Origin: Saturnia japonica
Taxonomy: Eukaryota > Arthropoda > Insecta > Lepidoptera > Saturniidae
Reading direction: 5' to 3'
Length of the DNA: 64,000 bases
NCBI GenBank assembly: GCA_033032175.1
Contig: CM065318.1
Location: forward strand, 17,298,001-17,362,000
In this document: positions 30,264 through 42,900 of the stretch, piece after piece
Layout: every line of letters begins with the position of its first letter
Numbering within the stretch: the first letter of the stretch is position 1
Program-made: the position numbers and the translations under genes
Notes under the pieces: generated by a model
Database searches by the model: none
What the model was told of the DNA's origin: nothing
What the model saw: the letters and a program-made list of their open reading frames with translations, nothing else

Positions 30264-31544
30264 ATGCACAGCGTGTCTTTTTCGGATGCAAGCTAAAATA
30301 AGAAAGCAAACACCAATGTTGTAACCCATGGCTACATGCATCACCACCAAAACATAAAAGGAAGTATAAAAAAATATTTTCGTAGGAAAAAACAAATTCA
30401 CAATCCTCAAATTCCAACATATATTTGGCAGAAAACTACAACACAACAAAATATAAATAAAAGTCGGATCGGAAACGGTTACACCGGGTTGACCGAGTAT
30501 GTACCAGCCCAAAGGCGCACCAACCGCGACCGTTACGTGAGAGATCATTTGGAAATCGAAATCCTTTCCTTGTTGTACGTGTATATTACGTACGTTGTAC
30601 GTGTATTTTGCTACTTTTTTTATAGTTTCGGCAGATGATTAGCTGATCTATCTTATAAAAAGCATTTAATAGGAAAATACAGTCAAAAGTATCAAAATTA
30701 AAGGCAATCATTTCGATGTCGCGCGCCAAAATGTAGCTAAAGTACTTTTATTGTGGATTTCGAAAAAGTCAAATTATTTTATGTTTCATTCTGGAGTTTT
30801 ATGTCTGCGTGTTGTTTACATCCCCCGAAAATCACATATAATCAAGAATAAATACTCACATTATATAAAATAACTCCAAAATAAAATCACTCTGGGACGA
30901 TACAGATACAGACAATAAAAAACCACAATTAGTGTTGCCAAGTAAGGAAACAAGAAGTGGCCAAGCACATTGATGAAGTTGCTAAATTATCGTACCCTAA
31001 AAACTGGTTAAAAGTCGCCAAAAATTTGGCTTGAAAACAAACAAAAGTTCATAACTTAAAAACGTTTTATTTACAACAACGTTTTTTATTTATCGACGCA
31101 ACATAACACTCAATAGACATTGATGGTTCTGATTTTTAAGAAACAAGGAAAGATAATTTTTTTTGCTTCTCGATTTGATTCAACATTTTTACGTGTATTT
31201 GGTAAGAAGCGCACGTCTGCTTTTTTTAAATAATCTTTTTTTCTTTATAAAATGAAGTGTATCTGAGATCATCTTATTTCTATACCTACTTTGCTCTACC
31301 TTATTGCTCTCAGGATGATAAATAATATTTCCTCCCTCAGCATTTGACATATAGGGATAGAGCCATCAGAGGCAGATCACGAAAAATACTGATTCTTCGC
31401 TGGCATTGTAGATGTGTGAAACCAAGTGCTATGATATGGAAATATAAAATATTGTATATTAAAAAAGTTTGTTTATCCATGAATATTTGATTTTTTTTGA
31501 CTAAATGAATCTTAAATGTTGCCAGATATAACCACAAAATGGCC
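30264..31544. other. No gene recognised
   Basis: AT-rich intergenic sequence; short ORFs on both strands have no recognisable motif. Confidence 0.5.
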
Positions 31545-33985
31545 AACTTGGCAACACTGGTAATTATGATGATTGTTCTGACCGATTTCGGCCATGGCGA
31601 ACACTTCGACTCCTAGTCCGAGAAATGGCGCTGGTGCGCTTGAAGAAGGCTTATGTAGCCTATCTTCACGGCGAAACTGTGTGCGCACTGAGGGCACGTG
31701 AGTACGTCGTTCACATAAATATATGTTATGGCAACAGGTGGGCGAGCCTTTACCTGGTCGCGTTTGGTATCAAGGACATCTTTACGCTGACACTCGAACT
31801 CGCGTATATAGCTGTTCACCATCCTGCACCATTCCGACTGCTGTGCTGCTAAACGTTCCCAATGAGAAAGCTCTATGTTGCATCTCTTCTAGTGTCGCTT
31901 TTGGACATCCTTCTACCGGAGGAGGGGACCGCCATGATTCCGCTTGCCCTCCTCCAGTTCGGAGTAGAGGATGCACTTTTCCACCCTTTCCTCCGTCATG
32001 CGAGATACGAAACCGCACCCCCGAAGCTGTCGCCGCATTAAATAGGCCTCAATGCCACCAACATTGGCTCGTCGTAGAACTTCGGTACTTCACACTGTAT
32101 CGGACCATCTGATATTCATGATTGTACGGAGGCATTTAAGGTGGAAGCGATCCAGAGTGCGAATGTGGCGGCGGTATACGCACCACGTCTCAGAGGAGTA
32201 TAGGAGGTTTGGCAGCACGATTGCCATATACACAGATATTTTAGTGGCCAACTTCAGTTCATGCGAGCAGAAGACCTTGGAATATAGCTTACCGTATGCT
32301 GCAGCTGCGGCACCCTCTCTGCTATTGATTTCTGCATCAAGGTCACACTTGGATGTTACAGTGTTTCCCAGATAGAGAAATTTATCCACCGGCTTCAGCA
32401 CATCCTCACCAAGTTTTATGGTCAGTGTCTAGTGACCATGTATGTCCAGGTACATCACCTCCGTCTTATTGACATTAATTTTCAGGCCGAACTTACGGCA
32501 GGCACGGTGGAATGCGGTCATCAGCTGTTGCAGGCCATCTGGGGATTCTGCAAGGAAGCACAGGTTATCAGCATACATGATCTCAGTGATCGGTGCGTAT
32601 GAGACTTTAGAGCAGAGTAGGCGCCAAGACGCATCCTTGCTTCACCCCACAGGTAACGGGGAAGTAGTTTGTCTGCTCACCGTCTACGGAAACGCAGCAT
32701 TGCATATTGTCATGCAGGAATATGAGAAATCTCACAAACTTTTCCGTGCACTCTAGCTTACCCAGCACTAACCATAGAGCTTCCCGAGGCACGCTGTCGA
32801 AAGCCTTGTCCAGGTCAACAAAGCAAAGGTACAGCTGACGACCCTGTTATCTGCTCTTTTCTTGCTGTTGACGCACAGAGAATATAATGTAGCGACATCG
32901 ATATAGTGACATCTATCCTCGCCATAACTGACGCATCCAACATAGAGACATCTATCTCGTCACATACGATGCATCCTACATTGCGATATTAAAATTAACC
33001 GAACAATTGAGTATATATACAAGAACCCAACAACAACCGTTGGGTAGCTGCCCGCCAGACATAACACCCGTCTGGTTGGAGGATCTTCCCTTCCCTTACC
33101 CCCCACAATAGCTTCGTATGTCCCTCGGTCCGGACGGGAAGCCAAACTGGGTTCCTGGCAGAATCTTATCTGAGAAGTTCTTTAAGCAGTTTAGGAGAGC
33201 TCTAGCAAGGACCTTTCCGGCGGCTGTATGGGGTGAAATACCGTAGTGTGAGTTACAGTCAGATCGGTCACCTTTGTTCTTGTAGAGAGCACTTATCCGC
33301 GATAATTTAAAGGTATCCAGAACACGCTCCTCTTCCCACATGCGAACAAATAATTCCCACACCAGAGTGTATAACTTCTCTCTGCCGCTGCGCCGCATTT
33401 AAACAGCTCTCCCGGTATAAGGTCAATGCCAACCGCCCGTTTGTTTTATTGTTGTCTGATGGCAGTAACAACCTCTTCACGTGTTAGATAATGGTCCAGC
33501 TCAAAGGCCAAAGGGAACTGAGGCATTAAACCGATACTTTGCCGATCAGCTGATGGATCCACGTTCAGCAGAGCATTGAAGTGCTCCGTCTGGTGCTTTA
33601 GTACATCCTCCTTGCTTGTCAACAGATGACTACCATCTAGAAATCTTAAAGGCACTCTTGTGTGGTAGGATGTACCTATCAGCTTAGGTACTTCACCGTA
33701 GAACTCTCCCAGCTGATTTGTGTCAGTGGACCATTTCTTCCATCCGGCTTTGTCCTGCCTCCACTTGTCCTTCATATGTCGAGACAGCTTGCGCAACTCG
33801 AGGTCACTATCTTAAACAACCGCAACGCTTCCTCTTTGCCTTTTATACTGTCGCAAGAGATTTCGGTGTTTGTCGATTGCTGCCCGCAGGACCCCATCAT
33901 AACCATCAAACCAGTATTCGTTGCGACGGTTTTTTTACCTAGTACAGTTGAAGTGGTATCCATGATATGAGATGACAAATTTCCA
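31545..33985 (-). pseudogene. LINE reverse transcriptase, 5'-truncated, split by a solo LTR
   Basis: Minus-strand pieces from 33978 downward: LGKKTVATNTG, WKKWSTDTNQLGEFYGEVPK, then ISALYKNKGDRSDCNSHYG and LPGTQFGF. After the LTR at 32888-33107 come FSVRQQQEK, VPREALW, LHDNMQCCV and GVKQGCVLAPTLL, then [52 protein letters not shown]. It ends with a Cys/His motif (CPQCAHSF...HQRH) near 31640. Frameshifts and stops occur between the pieces. The YxDD region is not intact by eye. Confidence 0.85.
32888..33107 (+). mobile_element. Solo LTR, short form
   Basis: It begins TGTAGCGACATCG and ends TTACCCCCCACA, with flanks ATAA (32884-32887) and ATAG (33108-33111), a near 4-base duplication. TATA at 33010-33017. 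The segment caagaacccaacaacaaccgttgggtagctgcccgcc is uninterrupted and gives the empty site for the retroposon insertion at 3710-4330. Removing it rejoins the LINE frame (RGTYEAI with FSVRQQQEK). Confidence 0.8.
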
Positions 33986-34047
33986 ATAACTGGTAATCGA
34001 TGAATATACTACTCTCTACCGAGAGCTGGTAATAATGCAACATAGAC

Positions 34048-35160
34048 TAGACATGGGTTACACTGTGCTACGCAGCGCATTTGTGCCAACTCAGTTTACT
34101 GCGCCGGGTGCGATAACACACGCATTCCAAATTTTTGGCGCATAGCGCACTTTAGCGCAGCTAGCGGGGTATGGGACAGTGTAGCACCTTGCCACTCGCA
34201 CCGGTCTGCTCACTCGTTCATTTCTCAAACTCGCTTGCCTCGCAACCATTATGCTGCGCCAGGAACTATGGCGCAAAGGACATTGTTATTTTTCGCCCAG
34301 TACGATAAAAGCATCGAAGATTCATGATAATTATTAATTTATTTTATTATATTAAATAAATATATCTGTTTGACACGGACGTACCGAAATAAACAAAAAA
34401 AGGATTCGAAACGATTATTAAACGTTTGTAGCTGCCATTTTCTGGAAGATACATAAAACTAAATCATCAATCAAACATTTTATTTAAATCTGAATGAATA
34501 TGTTTTTAAAAGCGAAGAGTGAAAAGCTAAAAAAAAGGTCGCGCAGTCGTAAAAAAAGTTCTTTACAGTAACACATAACAATTAGCTAAAAAAACAACAA
34601 AAAAAGGTTGTTCGGTCGTAATAATTACTAATATCATCAAATTAGTAACATAGCATTAGTAATCACTAATGGTACTTCGATTTTGAATTATCACTAATAT
34701 TAGTAATTATTAATGGCACTTCGATTATAAATAATCACTCATCATCGAACTACTAATATTAGTATTTACTAATGGCTATAATTGAGATATTTCAATATAT
34801 CTTAATTATCAAATGATTACATTAGTATATCTCATAATTGCGTACCCGTAGTTCACTGTAGTGAACTGTTTGTGCTGTCTATCCCCATAACATTTACGAT
34901 ACGATTATAACTTCAAAAGCTGATTTTTTTTTTGTAATTATACAATTCTCCAGCTAGTCCGCTGTAAAATAATGAATGTATGGTAATCTACTAAAGATTT
35001 TGAATATAACACATACTTTTTGGTTTCTATATTAGTTTCGGGGCGAACAATGTATGGAGACAGAACAATGTCCTTTGAGTTAACTCAATGCGCCGGCTCA
35101 GTAAGCTGCGCTTGAGTTATTGAGCAAGCGCAAAAAACTGTGCTGAGTTACCCATGTTTA
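34048..35160. mobile_element. hAT-like non-autonomous element, long copy
   Basis: Ends TAGACATGGGTTACAC and ...GAGTTACCCATGTTTA. The flanks ACATAGAC (34040-34047) and ATATAGAC (35161-35168) match at 7 of 8. Subterminal sequences (gcgcatagcgcac, ctcgttcatttctc) also occur in the short copy at 39375-39698. The centre (34620-34800) holds a minisatellite-like repeat with ttagtaattactaatgg and acttcgatt. No transposase. Confidence 0.75.
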
Positions 35161-36716
35161 ATATAGACAATTATATGCAAGCAGTCAAATGCATAGACTT
35201 ATAATACAAATTTAAATAAATTTTTTTAGTTCGGATACTTAGCTTGCCTATGCGTTATTTGATAGAACATTTTACGGAGAAGCGAGATAAATAATACATA
35301 TTATTGACCCTAGAGCGACCAAGGAGGCTATATTCCATTTAATTCTAAGGCATTCGTGGACACGGGCAGTTCACATGTCGACATGGGCAAAATAGCATCC
35401 AAGTCCATGTCAACCAGTACTTGACACGGGAGGTTTGTGTTGAAAACTCATATTTAGTAGTAGTTGAAAAGAACAGTTGAGCGGCAAAATAACATGCACA
35501 GTGCAAAAAAACAACTGCAACATATCAACTATCAAAATATTGCATGGGGCATTCTTGAAGAAACTAGGGAAAGAAATCCCTGCTGTTCAGACACTTGTCA
35601 AAATTAAATATTTTAAGATAAGAAAAATAAAAAAGTAATTTATTCCAATATTGTATTTTATTCAAACTCATAATAAAATTGTCACTCGTAAAATAAACGA
35701 AAATTAATATTGTTCACTAGTTCTAGTAATGCATCGATATCGATATTTTAGCACTAGCAGCGAGCACAGCAGTTCTTTGGTTAATTATATATCGAGACCA
35801 GCGCTACTCCTATGAATGTGTTGAATACCAGTCTAATCCTTAGCGACCCTCTGTCAACTAGAGGTGTACTATCTGTTGTGTATTAAACATACTATTTTAT
35901 AATTTGTGGCACAAAATGCACTAATCCCAATGTTTTTTTTATACAGACACAGTAGGTCAGGGTTTCCAGATTGAATCGTCGAAATGTCCTTATGTCGGCT
36001 AAAAAATTTCCCTAAAATGATACGATTTCCGCAACTTTTCCCGAAACAATTTAAACCTCTCTTGTCTTTTAAATTTTTGTTTATTTCCAGTATAGGCTCC
36101 TTTAAGAAGTGGGGAATGTGTTCAGAACCAAAAAAGTACCATCATACACATGCAATTTTTTTTAAATGAAAACTTTCTTTAGCATCGTTGTGATTTGAAA
36201 GTCGATGGAACGAAAAAGCGAAAGCGACAGTAAAAAGAGACAGACACATAAATTCATAAGATTTAACGTGGGAGAAAATGAGATAGGAAAGTTTTAGGCA
36301 TTGATAAAATGGTATAAAAGAGGTTTGTTGCCAAGAAATGATGAATTTTATTACCTCAGCAAAAAGTCACAAAACAAAAACTTTTTAAACAACATTTACG
36401 ACATTCTGTTACTGATTGGTATTGTGTTAGGTTACCATGTATATTTCAAATTGAATTTTATTACCTCACCAAAAAGGCACGAAACAAATCCTTTTTAGAC
36501 AACACTTATGACATTCTGTTACTGATCTATATATTGTTACGTTTCCATTGATATTTCAAATGTGCATTAATTGAAAATGATATTGTGAATAATGATTGTG
36601 AGTACTTGTTTGTACATTTTCATAAACTTTAAATTAATGAGTATTTGATCATTTTATGAATTAAAAAAACATAGATGTGAAGGTTTCACTTCTACCATGT
36701 GTGAATTGCATTTGCG
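35161..36716. other. No gene recognised
   Basis: AT-rich. 36300-36530 contains a diverged direct duplication (ttttattacctcaSMaaaa...gacattctgttactgat) at 36346-36415 and 36456-36523. No coding motif. Confidence 0.5.
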
Positions 36717-37920
36717 AAATTTGTAATAAAAACGTATTCTCACCCGATAAACAAAAAATATGGCTATGTGGGAGTCACATTTGCTTTCTTTGTGCGTATT
36801 CTCTGTTCTATTAATTTTCTATCAGAAGGTATAGTGACTTTAGAAATAAATTTCAGAGCTATTAAGCGGCCTAGTGAGTAACAAAAGTGTAACTACAACG
36901 GCATAATTAGTAAAGTACATATCAAATATGAAATACAAATTTCCTTTCCAATAAAATTATAGAAACACATGCGTGCGCACACACACATGCAATCGTAACA
37001 TTTCTGTTTTAACCCGACCGCGAAAAAGAAGGGTTATGTTTTTCAGCGTATGTATACATATGTCCATTTATTTGGCACAATCTATAGCCACAACGGCTTG
37101 ATGAGTTTTAGCATAAAAGGTGTCGTTAGATTCGTCTTAATTGTGGAATTGACATAAGCAGAAATTGTTAACGTAAATTCGGAAAAATTCTAATTCGCAT
37201 CGTAATATTAAGTGTGAGAGACGTGAAAAGATCATCTCTTTCAGACGTTATTTCAAACTATCGTATTTACGTATAATTTGAAAATTTACTATAATAAGTG
37301 TGCATGCAATTGCTATAAATGTACGATACGCACGTACGTACAATTGTAAACAATGCTTTTGCTAATGCCATTTCTGATATTTTATTTCAAGCAACTCACT
37401 CGTTTTGAAAATATTTACTTTTTTTTATTGTAGCTCGACTATACTGTTTCTGTTAGATGACATACTCTCTCTCTCTCTCTCTCTTTCTCTTCAAATCCTC
37501 TTTTGTTTAGCGTCTATGTTTCAAAGATGGTAATTATTAAAACAACGAATAATGTAATGCATTATTCCTACGTAATGTATAACAAATGATTTAAGACACA
37601 ATTATACTACTGTCGGATATCCTTTATTATTGTTAACAACGGCAATAGTCGGCCGGCGTTACTGCAACGTGCAAATAAGCAAGCATTAAATAGGTAATCA
37701 CTATAATGCATTATCACTTTAATGTAATTATGCCGTTGTAGTTACACTTTTGTTACTCACTAGGCCTCTTAATAACTCTGTTATCCATTTATAAAGGTAT
37801 TATAGCTTCTGATAATAAATCTATATAGAATAGAGAAGAACGCACGAAGAAAGCAAATGTGACTCCTATATTGCAAGTTTTTTCGTTTATCTGGTCAGAA
37901 TACGTTTTTATTTACAAAAT
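36717..37920. mobile_element. Foldback element with ~190-base inverted arms
   Basis: Arms 36717-36909 and 37725-37918 are reverse complements with moderate divergence: taataaaaacgtattct, agtcacatttgctttctt, gtgagtaacaaaagtgtaac and tacaacggcataatta are shared. The 815-base interior holds a (CT)n microsatellite (37468-37492), CA/TG-rich tracts and cccgaccgcgaaaaagaagg, a common lepidopteran repeat start. No transposase. Confidence 0.75.
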
Positions 37921-39374
37921 ACAAAAAAACAGTACAATTTTTGCATAAGTTCAATAGTATTTTTAAGGTACTGAACACATATCTCCACCTTTTAAAGCTA
38001 CCTACTCTAGAAATAAAACTAAAAATTAATGGAATATGATGGTTTAAGTTATATGGGGAAAATTTGGTGAAATCGTTTAATTTTAGGGATTTTTTTAGCC
38101 ACCATTGGGATATTTTGAAAATTCAATCTAGAAACCCTCGGCAGGAGTCAGACTTTAATATTACGTTTCTTGTCCTGTTAAGTTATATTCTACCCGTTAA
38201 ACTTTGACTATATAAACTTTAGATACCGTGTCGCTTTGAGATTGATGGCATTTTTGTGGCATGGCTTCATTAGCCTAGTGTGCGTAAAAAGGCATTGTTG
38301 ACAATGTAGTAAACGCGCGTTAGCTGTTTTTGTTTGCTGTTGGGATACCAAGTTTAAACATTTTATTTTAAAATTGGGGGAATTTGTGCATAGAGTACAG
38401 AATAATCATCAAATAATATTAATAAAAAATTATAAATGATAAATAAAAATAATAAATGAAAACTATGTAGCAGATGAGACTTGAAAGGACGTGAACTAAT
38501 TACAGTAGATTTCTGCAAAGTAACGGCTACGTCAATCAAATATTTTATATCATTTATACAGTTTACAACGGTGAGTGTTTTAAAGTGTTATAACTCGCAG
38601 CCTTCATTCGGCACTTTCCGTGTTCGGACAAAACGCTCTTTATTTTTTTTTGGAAATTAAAATTGCTGTTGGAAATTTAATCATAAATAGGTGGTGAGTT
38701 GCAAAGGGAGAGTGCGGGTTGCGAGACTCGCGGTACTACGCATGTGGGTATGCAGCTCCCCGCTCTGTCGCACCGGCCACCATTCGTTTTTTGCCCCTGA
38801 CGCGAAATACACGCCCCACGGTTCCACGCTGCCACGTTGTACCATTCCCTTTTGAGACAGTGATCCAAGTAACAGCGTTTTGATTGTGCTGTATAAATGA
38901 ATGTTGCGTGATTTTGGATTTGCTATATTTTGATTGTTGGATAAACTTTTGTTGCCGTTGGAAGTGACGAGTAAGATGCGCCTTAAACATACACAACCAA
39001 TTACACAGAGATCACTATAAATATACCGCGTTACAGTTTTACAAGGTCTAGGTCTACGGGATTCGTGGCTAGAAAATCACTGCACCGAATCTAGAGGTAA
39101 GCTTGTGGCGTTTTTGAAAAGGCACAGTGTGCTGTGTACTGCAGTTTTACTATCGGTTAACCACGACTCGCAAACAGTTTGTTTTGTTTAGGGCCCAGCA
39201 CAAGGTTCGCGTTTTTCTGGTCGTAGTTATCTCGTCAGGTAGCATAGGCTTTTTTTAAGCGTTTTTTCTGCTATAAATAATTTAACGAACATATTTAGTC
39301 AACACCGATACAACGATATATGATTACATCGATATATATTTAGCATCTCTAGTCCCTACCTGGTGACCAGTGAC
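37921..39374. other. No gene recognised; promoter-like block
   Basis: The GC-richer block 38690-38860 looks like a repeat fragment. At 39010-39100 an actataaatata motif is followed about 80 bases later by agaggtaagct, a donor-like site; this might be an untranslated first exon, but nothing links it to Seh1. Confidence 0.35.
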
Positions 39375-39698
39375 TAGACATGGGTAACTCAGACAAATTC
39401 CTTGTTCCAGCACAATAATTCAAGCGTAGCTTACTGCGCTGGCGCATTTAGTTAAGTCAAATTTGAACCATAGTTGCGGGTGTAGCTAAATGATAGCGAG
39501 GAAAGCGAGTTCGAGAAATGAATGAGTCGGCAGACCAGTGCAGCGGTGTGGCTTGGCGCTGTGCCATAGCCTGTTCATACGCTAAAGTGCGCTATGCGTT
39601 TACACATTTGGAATAAGTGTGATAACACACTCGACGCAGTAAAGTGAGTTTGCCTTTTTGCTCGGCGTAGCGCAGCTGCGCAATGTTATCCATGTCTA
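39375..39698. mobile_element. hAT-like MITE, short copy
   Basis: Ends TAGACATGGGTAACTC and ...GTTATCCATGTCTA. The flanks CCAGTGAC (39367-39374) and GTAGTGAC (39699-39706) match at 6 of 8. Related to 34048-35160. It ends only about 160 bases upstream of the Seh1 start codon. Confidence 0.75.
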
Positions 39699-39861
39699 GT
39701 AGTGACATTGACTTGACGTGATCTCAGTATTGGTCTATGATCTCAGTCATAGATTCTCTACTTAGTCTAGTCATAGACAGAGATAATTAACAATTGTCAT
39801 AGACTAAAATCTCAGCTGTGATAAAAGGTTATGTTCATTTGAATTATAGTTTTTTATAGCA
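39699..39861 (+). promoter_or_regulatory. Seh1 proximal upstream region
   Basis: The space between the MITE and the Seh1 ATG. It holds repeated ctatgatctcagtcatag/gtcatagact motifs, partly palindromic, and no TATA box at a clear distance. The ATG context is TAGCAATGG. Confidence 0.4.
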
Positions 39862-39996
39862 ATGGGTGAACTTACGGCCACCAGCTTATTTGAGTCTCAA
39901 ACAATATTCGCCGATCACAAAGACCTTATCCACGATGTCGCGTACGACTTCTACGGCGAGAGAATGGCCACTTGTTCGAGCGACCAATATGTCAAG
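39862..39996 (+). CDS. Seh1: Seh1 exon 1
   Basis: 45 codons from the ATG; donor AAG|GTAAAT; phase 0. It holds the first WD-type strand set. Confidence 0.95.
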
Positions 39997-42900
39997 GTAA
40001 ATTATTTGTTGTTATTTACCCCCCCAAAACTTGATTACTATATTTGTCTTCACTCGGTAAACGTATGAACTCCTCGCAATTAATTCCTCGCAGTTGGTAT
40101 GAATGGTTTTATCATTGCTTCTGTTAAAGCATAATTAATGTATTCACAATATAATCAACATTTTTGCGGTTATCTTCTTACTCAATTTGATCCATTATAG
40201 GGTCCAGAAGACTAGAAATGATCCGATGGCATATTTACTTGATAGTCCTGATTGTTTTAAGGCTGTACAATACATTTAATTTTTTTGAGATCTTTTATTT
40301 AATAAATGCAGCGCCAATAACGCGCTTATTATATATTAAGTTAATATTTATATATAGTAAATGTAATTTTGATAGGTATCTATACAGTATAGATAATATG
40401 AGCTTATTACAGGCGTCCACTACATGTATTTTAAATGAAAACTTCTTTAGCTCCATTCTGTTTTGAAACTCAATGAAACAAAAAAGTGATACTAAAAAGA
40501 GACAAATACATCTTCTATACAATTAATAAAATTGAAGTGACTGTTTGTAATGTCAAAATAACAGCTTTTTACTACAAGCATAATAAAATATATATGATAC
40601 CTATAACAAAACACACATTTTGATAATTTCTGTCTGTCTGTTTGTTCCGGGTAATCTCTGAAATGGTTGGACCGATTTTGATGGGACTTTCACTGGTAGA
40701 TTGCTAATTTTATAGGGAGTAACTTAGGCTACTTTTATTCTAGAAAAAGAATTAGGGTTTTTCACAAATAATAAAAAAACTGATCATGGTGAATCAATTC
40801 GGGTCCTTAAATGGCTTACGCTGAGTAAACCATAAGAGATATAGCAAATTAATATACTACATAATTATATGCATTAAAAAGACATACTTTATCCTGTGAG
40901 AAAATGAGATAAAATACATTATACAGTGTTTCCTATTATCTCTTTGTGCTTTTGTTGTTGGTGTGTGTGCTCCTATATAATATAAAGCCAAGGGAAAAGA
41001 TGTCATATCTAGTGTGGAATCTGGTTTATGTGAATTGTTTATGTAAATATTTTTATGTTTTCTGAAGGTGTCACTACTATCGCTTGTGAACTGCACACAT
41101 TTTTTTAAAACATACATAAATATTGGCTGTATTTTGTTGGTTTTTATTAAGTACTAACTGTGCCTGCGGCTTCACTCAAGTGTACTACAGAATGCTCTTG
41201 TGAATCTTGTCTCCCACTCCTGGCTATTTTAAAGACAAAAATGCTTATTGTGGGTGCTCCTTTAAAGATAGATATATACTCTCGCTGATTTTTTTTGTAG
41301 GTATTTTCAATGTCTACAATTATTTAGTACATTAATTTGATATATCTCTTGTGGTTTACACAGCATAAGCCATTTAAGCACCTGACTTGATTCACCATAA
41401 CTGGTTTTTTTTATTTGTGCTGAATCCTAATTCGTTTTCTAAAATAAAAGAAGCCTAAGTTACTCCCTATAAAATCAGCTATCTACCAGTGAAGGTCCAG
41501 TCAAGTAATCAATCCAACTGTTTCGGAGATTACCTGAAACAAACAGACAACAATTTTTTAAATGGGTTTTTTGTTTAGGTATAGTATATACTTTCATATG
41601 CATTTTGTAAAAAGCTGTTATTTTGACATTACAAACAGATACTTGGTTATTTGTAATACTTATAATGATAATAAAGCCTGAAGAGACCAATTGTGACTGA
41701 GTAATTATGAAGGGAAGCATTTTAAATATTATTTTTATGATAACAAAAGCACTAAAATAAAAGTTAGAAAAAGCAGTGGTATCAGATGACCTGTTAGATT
41801 TAATTACTAATAACATTAAATATTCCCAGGTGTGGGATTCAGATGGCCGTGAAGGATGGAGGCTAACAGCTAGTTGGAAAGCACACCATGGCTCTGTCTG
41901 GAAAGTCACATGGGCACATCCAGAGTTCGGTCAGGTTATTGCAACTTGTTCATTTGACCGTACTGCTGCCATCTGGGAAGAAGTTGGTGTGTATATAATA
42001 ATTCTGTTATATTGTAGAAATAATTATGTATATAAAAACAATGCATAGCATAAGACAATATTAGGCAAATACAGTAAGCAAACATGTCATGCTAAGTAAT
42101 TACAACAAACAAATGAAAACAATTCTTAGAATCCCACTGTATGTATAAAGTATTTATGATTCTAATATTGTGTTTGAAGTTCAGTGAAATCAGTGTTTAT
42201 TGGGATCTTATGCTATATATATATTTTTTAATTTATTTATTTACCATACTAAGAGATTTACAAAGTTGTTGAAATTAATGCCACAAAAACCTTTAAGGTT
42301 TGTGTGTGACACCTTACAATATGTTGTCGGATATACAAAAACATAAACATTAACCTAGTACAAGTACATAGATCACCATCTATCAGAACCAAGAATTCAC
42401 AATTCCGATAAAAAATGTTCCTTGAACACATATTTCTTATTTTGACTAGTTATAATATTGCGAACGGAGGTAGGCAAAGAGTTTATTAGTTGAGGAATTA
42501 AGTAAGCAGTCGTCCGACTTCCGTAGTTATTATTTGCTGAGAGGGTGGTTAGTTAGTTATGAAGTTTTTATATGTGGTAGAAGTGGGAGCGAGAGATATA
42601 TCAGCAAAATTTTTCTATAACTTGCTAAAAGAAACAAAAAATGTCTGCCTGTCGAGAACTGCAGTAAGTTTTATTATAAAATTGGTATCTAAAGCAGCAT
42701 TAACAGGGTCTCACCAAATCTGGCTTGGCTGGGAGGGTATGGTGGGCAGTCAAGGTGAGTGCTGATGTGCATCATAAGGGGGGGCCTCTAAACCTACACC
42801 TGGGAAGCAAGTCTCGGGGGCTGCTCCTGTTTCCCTCTCTCTGCCACACAATGGATCCGTCAACCGTATGTTGCATCCATGGAATGCTCAGATATTTGTA

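Noticed and set aside
31723..32112. 129-codon plus-strand ORF
   Set aside because: Antisense of the degraded LINE RT, no motif.
37468..37492. (CT)n run as a functional element
   Set aside because: An ordinary microsatellite inside a foldback element.
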